Program-made: the position numbers and the translations under genes
In this document: positions 1 through 7,306 of the stretch, in pieces
Layout: each line of letters opens with the position of its first letter
Numbering within the stretch: the first letter of the stretch is position 1
Notes under the pieces: model-generated
What the model saw: only the letters and a program-made list of their open reading frames with translations
The model's database searches: none
Told to the model about the DNA's origin: nothing
Assembly: GCF_004795015.1 (NCBI RefSeq)
Contig: NZ_SSBI01000020.1
Span: 1 to 64,000 of the forward strand
DNA: 64,000 nucleotides
DNA from: Streptomyces sp. A1277
Lineage (GTDB): Bacteria; Actinomycetota; Actinomycetes; Streptomycetales; Streptomycetaceae
Direction: 5' to 3'

Positions 1-120
1 ACCTGCCGAAGCAGGCCGGGGTATCAACATATCTGGCGTTGACTTTTGGCACGCTGTTGAGTTCTCAAGGAACGGACGCTTCCTTTGTACTCACCCCTGC
101 GGGCTTTCCTCCGGGCGCTT
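1..120 (-). ncRNA. 16S rRNA leader of an rRNA operon leaving the window to the left
   Basis: Read on the minus strand, this stretch matches, from memory, the conserved leader found just before 16S rRNA genes in Streptomyces. It includes the block around 55-74 (CCGTTCCTTGAGAACTCAAC) that acts in antitermination and processing, and a small hairpin with a TTCG loop at about 3-16. The 16S gene itself would begin beyond the left edge. No rRNA sequence is inside the window. Confidence 0.85.
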
Positions 121-141
121 CCCTTCGGTCTTGCGTTTCCG

Positions 142-345
142 ACTCTATCAGACTCTTTCGTGTCCGATTCCCGGTCGAAGCGGGTCGCGCTTTTTCGCTT
201 TCCAGTTCTTCGCTTTCGCGTTTCCCTTTCCGGCGAGTCCGACTCTATCAGATCCTTTCGGGCCTGATTCCCAGTCAGTGGGGCTTGTCCTCGCGGCTGT
301 TGGGCCGTTCCGACGTCCAAAACTCTAGCGGATTTTCCCGGCGAC
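142..345 (-). promoter_or_regulatory. Tandem rRNA operon promoters, three TAGAGT -10 boxes
   Basis: Three identical -10 hexamers TAGAGT lie on the minus strand at 142-147, 242-247 and 322-327, upstream of the 16S leader. The first two sit in near-identical surroundings exactly 100 bp apart (GGGAATC, a short spacer, then CTGATAGAGTCGGA), so they look like a duplicated promoter. None has a strong -35, which is common for Streptomyces rrn promoters. Several tandem promoters are the known arrangement for rrn operons in this genus. Positions 346-522 hold no gene I can see; they lie between these promoters and the end of the marR-type gene. Confidence 0.7.
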
Positions 346-522
346 TCATAATCGAGCCTTCGAAATTAATTTCGGCATGCCGAAATTTCTCCGAGTGGGA
401 GATCGTGCTGAGTTTTGGTTGCCGCATCCGCGGCGGGATCGGTTTCCACAGAACCGCAAGGGCTCCGTGGCAACCCGAAGAACCTTACGGATGGCAGAGG
501 GGCGTGTCAACCCCCCTCCTGG

Positions 523-1077
523 TCAGTCCAGGTCGGTGAGCCGGCCGCCCGCGTCCGGCTGCGCGTGCTCCACCCTGCGCAGCAGGCGGGTCAGCATCTC
601 ACCGAGCACTCCGCGCTCGCCGCTTCCGAGGTCCTGGAGCAGGTCCTCCTCGAAGTCGGTGGCCATCCGCATCGCCTCCAGCCACTTCGTACGCCCCTCG
701 TCCGTCAGCTCGACGATGACGCGTACGCGGTTGTTCTCGTCGCGGTCGCGGGTCACCAGACCCTCGCCGGCCATGCGGTCGATGCGGTGGGTCATCGCGG
801 CCGGGGTGAGGCCGAGGCGCTTGGCCAGCTCGCCCGGGCCGAGCCGGTACGGCTCCCCGCCCAGGACGAGGGTCTTGAGCACCTCCCACTCCGCGTTGCT
901 GATGCCGAGAGCGGCGAGCTGCCTCCCGTACGCCACGTTCATCCGGCGGTTCAGCCGGCCGAGGGCGGAGACGACCTGTTCCACCTGCGGGTCCAGGTCG
1001 CGGTACTCGCGCTGGTAGGCGGCGATCTGCTCGTCGAGGCTCGGCTCCTGGAGCTCGGGCTCGGTGGTGTCAGACAT
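523..1077 (-). CDS. MarR-family transcriptional regulator
   Basis: A 184-residue winged-helix protein. The MarR core spans roughly residues 45-165: an N-terminal dimerisation helix, the recognition part with LGPGELAKRLGLTPAAMTHR, then the wing with RDRDENNRVRVIVELTDEG. MarR proteins bind palindromic operators as dimers and usually repress a divergent gene until a ligand binds. Here the divergent neighbour is an MFS transporter that starts 140 bp away, the classic arrangement for a MarR-controlled efflux pump. The ATG at 1077 gives a normal family length. The ligand cannot be told from sequence. Confidence 0.9.
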   Translation of the reverse strand: MSDTTEPELQEPSLDEQIAAYQREYRDLDPQVEQVVSALGRLNRRMNVAYGRQLAALGISNAEWEVLKTLVLGGEPYRLGPGELAKRLGLTPAAMTHRIDRMAGEGLVTRDRDENNRVRVIVELTDEGRTKWLEAMRMATDFEEDLLQDLGSGERGVLGEMLTRLLRRVEHAQPDAGGRLTDLD

Positions 1078-1217
1078 GGCGCGCAGTATGGCACGCCCCC
1101 CATAGCCGTCGAAGTCCTTCGGACTGTAGTGTTGAGGGTTGAAGTTTAGTGGTAAAGTCTTCGGGTTCGAGTCGTTCGGTACGCGACGACACAGAGAGTT
1201 TCGAGAGCTTGAGGTAG
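1078..1217. promoter_or_regulatory. Divergent marR/MFS control region
   Basis: This 140-bp gap separates two divergent genes and is poorer in G+C than its surroundings around 1125-1160. On the plus strand TTGAGG (1132-1137) and TAAAGT (1153-1158) could serve as -35 and -10 of the transporter promoter with a short 15-bp spacer. The partly repeated TTGARG words here are a reasonable place for the MarR operator, but I see no perfect palindrome. Confidence 0.4.
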
Positions 1218-2543
1218 GTGAGTGTGACCAGGGAGATGGGCGCAGCGCTGCGGAGGATCCAGTTGGGGAGCGCGCTGAGCGCGTTCGGGCTCGGGTTCAC
1301 CGTTCCGTATCTGTACGTCTACGTGGCGCAGGTGCGGGATTTGGGCGCCGGTACGGCGGGGGTCGTGCTGGCGGTCTTCGCGATGGCGGCGCTCGCCGTG
1401 CTGCCGTTCACCGGCCGGGCCGTCGACCGGCGCGGGCCGCTGCCCGTGCTGATCGTCGCTTCGGTCATCGCCTCCCTGGGCGCGGTCGCACTGGGTCTGT
1501 CCTCGCAGGTCACCGCTGCCGTGCTGTCGGCGGCGGTGCTCGGCGCGGGTACGGCCGTGATGCAGCCGGCACTCGCCACGATGCTCGTCCGGTGCACGGG
1601 CACCAGTACGCGTACGCGGGCGTTCGCCATGCAGTTCTTCCTGCAGAACCTGGGCCTCGGCATCGGCGGGCTGGTCGGCGGGCAGATCGTCGACACGAGC
1701 CGGCCGGCGTCGTTCACCCTGCTGTTCCTGATCGAAGCGGTGATGTTCCTGGTGCTCGGCGCCATCGCCGCGACCGTGCGGATGCCCCGTACCCCCGTGG
1801 CCGCTCCGGGAGCGGTGGCGGACGGGACGGCTCCGCGTGGCGGGCTGCGGGCGCTGCTCTCGCACCGGGCCATGGTGCAGCTGTGCGTGCTGGGCTTCGT
1901 GGTGTTCTTCGCCTGCTACGGGCAGTTCGAGTCCGGGCTCGCGGCGTACGGCACCGAGGCGGCCGGGATCCAGCCCTCGACGCTCGGCGTGGCGTTGGCC
2001 GCGAACACCGCCGTCATCGTCGTCGCCCAGTTCGTGGTGCTGCGTCTCGTGGAGCGCCGCCGGCGCACCCGGGTCATCGCCGCGGTCGGTCTGATCTGGG
2101 CGTTCGCCTGGATCGTGGCCGGTTACGCGGGCCTCGGGCACGGCAGCCAGACCATGGCGACGGCCGCGATGATCTCGACGTACGCGCTGTTCGGGCTCGG
2201 TGAGTCGATGCTGTCGCCGACGGTCGCGCCGCTGGTCGCTGACCTGGCGCCGGAGTCGATGGTCGGGCAGTACAACTCGGCGTTCGCCCTGTGCAAGCAG
2301 CTCGCGCTGGCGGTCGGCCCTGCCGTGGGCGGGCCGATGGGGGCCTCGCTGCACGGCCCGTACATCGTGACGTTCGTCCTGTTCTCGCTGGGCATCACCG
2401 CGCTGGCGCTGCGGCTCGGCCGGCGGCTCACCCCCGTACAGGACCAGCCCTCGCTGGCGAATGTGCCGTCGCGGGTGGTGGCCGTGTCGGTGCCGCAGGA
2501 GACGCCGGCGGAGGTGCCGGCTCCGGTTGCCGCCGTGCACTGA
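1218..2543 (+). CDS. MFS transporter
   Basis: A 441-residue integral membrane protein of the major facilitator superfamily with about twelve hydrophobic segments. The first begins near residue 15 (SALSAFGLGFTVPYLYVYVA) and a loop with AVDRRGPLPVL matches the conserved loop between segments 2 and 3. The last 35 residues form a cytoplasmic tail. MFS proteins of this type export drugs or metabolites using the proton gradient. GTG at 1218 is the longest start, but GAGG at 1211-1214 is better spaced for the GTG at 1224. Probably regulated by the divergent MarR protein. The substrate is unknown. Confidence 0.85.
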   Translation: MSVTREMGAALRRIQLGSALSAFGLGFTVPYLYVYVAQVRDLGAGTAGVVLAVFAMAALAVLPFTGRAVDRRGPLPVLIVASVIASLGAVALGLSSQVTAAVLSAAVLGAGTAVMQPALATMLVRCTGTSTRTRAFAMQFFLQNLGLGIGGLVGGQIVDTSRPASFTLLFLIEAVMFLVLGAIAATVRMPRTPVAAPGAVADGTAPRGGLRALLSHRAMVQLCVLGFVVFFACYGQFESGLAAYGTEAAGIQPSTLGVALAANTAVIVVAQFVVLRLVERRRRTRVIAAVGLIWAFAWIVAGYAGLGHGSQTMATAAMISTYALFGLGESMLSPTVAPLVADLAPESMVGQYNSAFALCKQLALAVGPAVGGPMGASLHGPYIVTFVLFSLGITALALRLGRRLTPVQDQPSLANVPSRVVAVSVPQETPAEVPAPVAAVH

Positions 2544-2552
2544 CGGCGGGTG

Positions 2553-4199
2553 CTACTGCGGCAGGGCGAATTCGCACCACACCGCCTTGCCGCCGTCGGG
2601 GGTGCGGCGGCTCCCCCATGACGTGGCGATCGAGGCGACGATCGAGATGCCCCGGCCCGCCTCGTCCGCCGGCTCCGCGCGGCGGCGGCGCGGCAGGTGG
2701 TCGTCGCCGTCCGTCACCTCGATGATCAGCCGGCGGTCGGTGCGGCGCAGGCCCAGGCGCATGGGCGGGGTCCCGTGCTGCAGGGAGTTGGCGACCAGCT
2801 CACCGGCGGCGAGGACGCCGAGATCGCACAGTTCCACCGGGAAACGCCATGACGTGAGCACGCCCGTCGCGAAGGCGCGGGCGCGGGGGGCCGCCTCGGT
2901 GCCGCCGAGCAGATCGAGCGAGGCGTTGTGGAAGAGCTCGGCTGCGGCGCCCGTGCGGGCGGGGTGCTGCACGACCAGGACCGCCACGTCGTCATCGTGC
3001 TCGGCGGTGACGTTGAGGGAGCGGATCAGCCGGTCGCAGACGACCTGCGGTGCGCCCTTCGCGCCGGACAGCGCCCTCTCCAGCGCGGCCACACCCTCGT
3101 CGATGTCCTCACTGCGGCGCTCGACCAGCCCGTCCGTGTAGAGGACGGCGGTGGAACCGGGCGGCAGGGGGATCGTGCCCGAGGTGTGAATCCAGCCGCC
3201 GGTGCCGAGCGGCGGGCCGATCGGGTCCTCCGCGCGGTGGACCGTGCCCTCCTCGTCGCGCACCAGGATCGGCAGATGGCCGGCGGAGGCGTAGACGAGC
3301 AGTCCCTCGTTGGGATCGTGGACGGCGTAGGCGCAGGTGGCGATCTGGCTGGCGTCGATCTCGGCGGCGAGCCCGTCGAGCAGCTGGAGCACCTCGTGCG
3401 GCGGGAGGTCCAGGCGGGCGTAGGCCCGTACGGCTGTGCGCAGCTGGCCCATGACGGCGGCGGCGCGCACCCCGCGGCCCATCACGTCTCCGATGACGAG
3501 CGCGGTGCGGCCCGCGCCGAGGGTGATCACGTCGTACCAGTCCCCGCCGACCGCGGCGTCCGTGCCGCCCGGCTGGTAGGTGGCGGCGATCCGCAGGTCG
3601 TCGGGCTGTTCGAGCTCCTGGGGGAGCAGTGAGCGCTGGAGCGTGACGGCGGTTTCGCGGTGGCGGCCCTCGCTGGTGCGCAGCCGTTCGGCCGCTTCGG
3701 CGTGGTCGGTGACGTCGGCGGCGTAGACGAGGACTCCGCCGTCGCGCCCCTTCTCCCTGTCCTCGCGCACGGGGGAGCAGGTCACGGTGTACGAGCGGCC
3801 GTCGGCGGCCTTGCGGGACTTGACCGTGCGCGGGGTGCCGCTGCGCAGGACCTGGTCCATGAGGGGCAGCAGGCTGAGGTCGGCGAGCTCGGGCATGGCC
3901 TCGGCGGCGGGGGCTCCGCAGGGGCGCGGGCCGAAGGCGGTGGTGTAGGCGTCGTTGACGTACGCGATGCGGTGGTCGGGGCCGTGCACCAGGGCGATGA
4001 GGGCGGGCAGCCGGCCCAGGATGTCGCGGGCGGAGAGGTCCTCCAGGTCGGGCGCCGAGGGCAGGGGGATGCCACCGGGCCCGTCCTGCGGCGGGCCGGC
4101 CCCGGGCTCGGCGCGGGCCGCCGGTACGGAGCTGTGGTCCTCCCGGGCGGCGCGACGCTGCGTACCGGGGAGGCGGGCGCTCCAACGCGTGAAGTTCAC
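2553..4199 (-). CDS. PAS / PP2C (SpoIIE) phosphatase / HATPase_c multidomain regulator
   Basis: A roughly 548-residue cytoplasmic signalling protein. A PAS sensor (about 55-165) contains DHRIAYVNDAYTTAFG. A SpoIIE-type PP2C phosphatase domain (about 205-395) has GGDWYDVITLG and GDVMGRGVRAAAVMGQLR, with metal-binding aspartates. A C-terminal HATPase_c anti-sigma-kinase-like domain (about 425-548) has LVANSLQHG and GRGISIV. In Streptomyces such proteins act in partner switching, dephosphorylating anti-sigma-factor antagonists. The open frame runs to 4268, but the GTG at 4199, with GAGG upstream and the usual VNFTRWSARLPG beginning, looks like the true start. It converges on the MFS gene with a 9-bp gap. 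Confidence 0.8.
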   Translation of the reverse strand: MNFTRWSARLPGTQRRAAREDHSSVPAARAEPGAGPPQDGPGGIPLPSAPDLEDLSARDILGRLPALIALVHGPDHRIAYVNDAYTTAFGPRPCGAPAAEAMPELADLSLLPLMDQVLRSGTPRTVKSRKAADGRSYTVTCSPVREDREKGRDGGVLVYAADVTDHAEAAERLRTSEGRHRETAVTLQRSLLPQELEQPDDLRIAATYQPGGTDAAVGGDWYDVITLGAGRTALVIGDVMGRGVRAAAVMGQLRTAVRAYARLDLPPHEVLQLLDGLAAEIDASQIATCAYAVHDPNEGLLVYASAGHLPILVRDEEGTVHRAEDPIGPPLGTGGWIHTSGTIPLPPGSTAVLYTDGLVERRSEDIDEGVAALERALSGAKGAPQVVCDRLIRSLNVTAEHDDDVAVLVVQHPARTGAAAELFHNASLDLLGGTEAAPRARAFATGVLTSWRFPVELCDLGVLAAGELVANSLQHGTPPMRLGLRRTDRRLIIEVTDGDDHLPRRRRAEPADEAGRGISIVASIATSWGSRRTPDGGKAVWCEFALPQ

Positions 4200-4389
4200 G
4201 GAATTTCTGGCCTCGTGTGTCGGTCTGGTCCGCTCGGGCGGGCTGCTTCCTCTGCCGGGGCGTCCCACCTGTCGGGGGGCGTTCGTCGCCCCTGGGACGG
4301 TCTTCGCTGGTCACTGTCGGTTGCGGCCGGCCGGGTCACTCTGTGCAGATGTGGGCCCACCCATGGTCACACGTCCAGTGTGTCGGACC

Positions 4390-5787
4390 CTACTGACAGT
4401 CGTCCCCGTCGGGCCGTGGGCGCCTGCCCGCGGCGAGTTCGAACTCGGCCCTGGGGTGTTCCAGGGAGCCCAGGGAGACGATTTCGCGTTTGAAGAGGCC
4501 GGCGAGCGTCCATTCGGCCAGGACGCGTGCCTTCCGGTTGAAGGTGGGGACCCGGCTCAGGTGGTACATGCGGTGGATCAGCCAGGCCGGGTAGCCCTTG
4601 AGCCTGCGTCCGTAGATGTGCGCGACACCCTTGTGGAGGCCGAGCGAGGCGACGGAGCCCGCGTAGCTGTGGCGGTATTCGGTGAGCGGTCCGCCGTCGA
4701 GCGCGGCGACGACGTTGTCCGCGAGGACCTTGGCCTGGCGGACCGCGTGCTGGGCGTTGGGTGCGGTCGTGCGGCCCGGTTCGGCGGCGGTGAGGTCGGG
4801 TACGGCCGCGGCGTCCCCCGCGGCCCAGGCGTGTTCGGTGCTCTCGACGGTGAGCCGGGCCGTGCAGCGGAGCCTGCCGCGTGCGTCGAGGGGCAGGCCG
4901 GTGGCGGCGAGGAGCGGGGCGGGTTTGACGCCGGCGGTCCACACGAGGGTGCGGGTGGGGAAGCGGGAGCCGTCGCTGAGCACGGCGATCCGGTCCTCGC
5001 AGGAGTCGAGCCGGGTGTCGAGGCGTACGTCGATGTTGCGGCCGCGTAGTTCCCGTACGGCGTACCGGCCGAGCGATTCGCCGACCTCGGGCAGGATGCG
5101 GCCGGTGGCCTCGACGAGGATCCATTTCAGGTCCTCGGCCTTGATGTTGTGGTAGTACCGCGCGGTGTAGCGGGCCATGTCCTCCAGCTCCGCGAGTGCC
5201 TCCACGCCGGCATAGCCGCCGCCGACGACGACGAAGGTCAGGGCGGCGTCGCGGACGGCGGGGTCGCGGGTGGCGGAGGCGATGTCCATCTGCTCGATGA
5301 CGTGGTTGCGCAGCCCGATGGCCTCCTCGATCGTCTTGAAACCGACGCCGTTGTCGGCGAGGCCGGGGACGGGGAGGGTGCGCGAGACGGAGCCGGGTGC
5401 GAGGACGAGTTCGTCGTACTCGATCTCCAGGGCGCCGGTGCCGTCCTCGCCGCCGGCGAGCGTGGTGACGGTGGCGGTGCGCTTGGTGTGGTCGACGCTC
5501 CGGGCCTCGCCGATGACGATGGTGCAGTGCGGCAGGACGCGGCGCAGCGGTACGACGACATGGCGCGGTGAGATCGAGCCGGCGGCCGCTTCCGGAAGGA
5601 AGGGCTGATACGTCATATAGGGCTCGGGCGCGACGACGACGATCTCGGTGTCGCCGCTTCTCAGTCTCTGCTTGAGCTTCCGCTGGAGGCGCAGCGCTGT
5701 GTACATCCCGACGTAGCCTCCGCCGACGACGAGAATGCGCGTGCCCGGCGGGGGGCCGGGGGGTGTTCCCCCGGAAGCTGAAGCCAT
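4390..5787 (-). CDS. ndh: Type II NADH dehydrogenase (NDH-2-like FAD oxidoreductase)
   Basis: About 465 residues. The N-terminal FAD-binding Rossmann motif is ILVVGGGYVGMYTALRLQRK and a second NAD-binding motif near residue 195 is FVVVGGGYAGVEALAELED, the two-dinucleotide fold of NDH-2. YDELVLAPGS and AWAAGDAAAVPD are the conserved flavin contacts. NDH-2 is a single-subunit peripheral membrane enzyme that passes electrons from NADH to menaquinone without pumping protons; the amphipathic C-terminus with several basic residues would hold it at the membrane. The longest frame starts at 5826, but ATG 5787 sits behind GGGGTGG and removes a 13-residue extension, so I prefer it. Confidence 0.8.
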   Translation of the reverse strand: MASASGGTPPGPPPGTRILVVGGGYVGMYTALRLQRKLKQRLRSGDTEIVVVAPEPYMTYQPFLPEAAAGSISPRHVVVPLRRVLPHCTIVIGEARSVDHTKRTATVTTLAGGEDGTGALEIEYDELVLAPGSVSRTLPVPGLADNGVGFKTIEEAIGLRNHVIEQMDIASATRDPAVRDAALTFVVVGGGYAGVEALAELEDMARYTARYYHNIKAEDLKWILVEATGRILPEVGESLGRYAVRELRGRNIDVRLDTRLDSCEDRIAVLSDGSRFPTRTLVWTAGVKPAPLLAATGLPLDARGRLRCTARLTVESTEHAWAAGDAAAVPDLTAAEPGRTTAPNAQHAVRQAKVLADNVVAALDGGPLTEYRHSYAGSVASLGLHKGVAHIYGRRLKGYPAWLIHRMYHLSRVPTFNRKARVLAEWTLAGLFKREIVSLGSLEHPRAEFELAAGRRPRPDGDDCQ

Positions 5788-6126
5788 CACCACCCCATGA
5801 CGCAACGTGCACCGGAGTTTGTCCACAGGCCCGGCAAATTGTGTGACCGGAGGTTCGGAACGGGCCGGTGGTGCGGGGCGGTTCCGTGGCGGGCCAGTCC
5901 CGCAGGTCAGGCATTGCGGCGCAGGGCAGGGGCGGGTGGCCGATCGGTGACCAACCGGTCCTTGCTCCGATCGGGGGGCGCTCCGGGCGGAACTGCCCTC
6001 TTCTGAATTGACCCTGGCTCAACTATGTTCGTATGTCGTCGGGGTGCCGGACGGTGACCATCGGTCCGCCCTCGACTGACACGGCGGGAGTCTCCGGGGG
6101 GAGACGTCATAACCGGGGGAACTGTT
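5788..6126. promoter_or_regulatory. Divergent ndh/tetR-type intergenic region
   Basis: This 339-bp gap separates two divergent genes. On the plus strand TTGACC (6008-6013) and GTATGT (6031-6036), 17 bp apart, could be the promoter of the TetR gene. Two copies of the palindrome CCGATCGG (5939-5946 and 5969-5976) lie on the ndh side and could be protein-binding sites. No open frame here looks coding. Confidence 0.4.
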
Positions 6127-7029
6127 ATGGATATTCAGGAATCGCATTGGCCGACCACTGCTGTCGCGCCTGAAGAAACCGGACACATCGGGGCAGTCGG
6201 CACCCTCAACGGGGTGGGGCCCACCACAACCGCCACGTCTTCGGCGCCGGTGGGCGCGCTCGGCAGCGCGCTCGGCGCCCCGGCCGGTGTCACCTCCGCG
6301 CATGTGCGGTCGGCCCCGCTGCGGGTGGACGCGCAGCGCAATCTGGAGCACGTACTGCGGGCCGCGCGCGAGGTGTTCGGAGAGCTGGGATACGGCGCCC
6401 CGATGGAGGACGTGGCACGCCGTGCCCGGGTCGGCGTCGGCACGGTGTACCGGCGCTTCCCCAGCAAGGATGTGCTGGTGCGCCGGATAGCCGAGGAGGA
6501 GACCTCCCGGCTGACCGACCAGGCCCGCTCCGCGCTGGGGCAGGAGGACGAGCCGTGGTCGGCGCTCTCGCGCTTCCTGCGGACCTCGGTGGCCTCGGGG
6601 GCGGGCCGGCTGCTGCCGCCTCAGATACTGCGGGTGGGCGTGGAGTCCGATGACCCGACGGGCGTCGGTGAGACGGGTGCCGCGGGGGCGGCCGATCCGG
6701 TGGGGGACGCGCGGAACGAGGCCCGGGTGCCCCAGCAGCGGAAGGAAGCGGGCGCGGCCGCGCGGGTGGCCTCTGCCGGCCCCCGGTCCGACCGGGAGAC
6801 CGGTGGTGAGGATCTGGGCGCCGGAGCGGCGGAACTGCTGGAGGTCGTGGGCCGGCTGGTCGACCGGGCGCGGACGTCGGGTGAGCTGCGGCGCGATGTG
6901 ACGGTGTCGGACGTGCTGCTGGTCATCGCGACGGCGGCTCCTTCGCTGCCGGACGCGGTTCAGCAGGCGGCGGCCTCTTCCCGGCTGCTGGACATCCTGC
7001 TGGAGGGGCTGCGCTCCCGGCCCGAGTGA
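6127..7029 (+). CDS. TetR/AcrR-family transcriptional regulator
   Basis: A 300-residue protein. After a disordered Ala/Thr/Gly-rich stretch of about 60 residues comes a TetR DNA-binding domain (about 66-125) with AAREVFGELGYGAPMEDVAR and the recognition helix VGVGTVYRRFPSKDVLVRRI. The ligand-binding half contains an unusual 50-residue polar insert (about 178-235, rich in Gly, Ala, Arg and Glu) before the last helices. TetR proteins repress nearby genes until a small molecule binds; the divergent ndh gene is a possible target, by position only. GGGGGA 8 bp before the ATG supports the start. Confidence 0.85.
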   Translation: MDIQESHWPTTAVAPEETGHIGAVGTLNGVGPTTTATSSAPVGALGSALGAPAGVTSAHVRSAPLRVDAQRNLEHVLRAAREVFGELGYGAPMEDVARRARVGVGTVYRRFPSKDVLVRRIAEEETSRLTDQARSALGQEDEPWSALSRFLRTSVASGAGRLLPPQILRVGVESDDPTGVGETGAAGAADPVGDARNEARVPQQRKEAGAAARVASAGPRSDRETGGEDLGAGAAELLEVVGRLVDRARTSGELRRDVTVSDVLLVIATAAPSLPDAVQQAAASSRLLDILLEGLRSRPE

Positions 7030-7306
7030 CGGCGGGCCGGCGGACGAGGGGGCGGCGGGGGCTTCGGCCTTCGGCGGGGTGAGGAGTTCCTCGCCCTCCC
7101 CGTGTCGCGCCCTGTCGCGTCACCCCGGCCGGTTCCTCCGCATCAGCCCAGCCGGTTGATCCTTCCCCGAATGAGTGCCCGCTAGTGCTCACATTCGGCA
7201 GTACGCCCCGGATGAGTGGTTGGCGGGACTGAGGGCCCGTCGCCTCGGCGCTCTGTGGCACGCTTGCCCGGTATTGGGTCCGATGGCGCATACGGGGGCG
7301 TCCGCG

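Noticed and set aside
5788..6126. A Rex redox operator before ndh
   Set aside because: Only a half-like TTGTG word (about 5838) is visible; the second half-site is missing.
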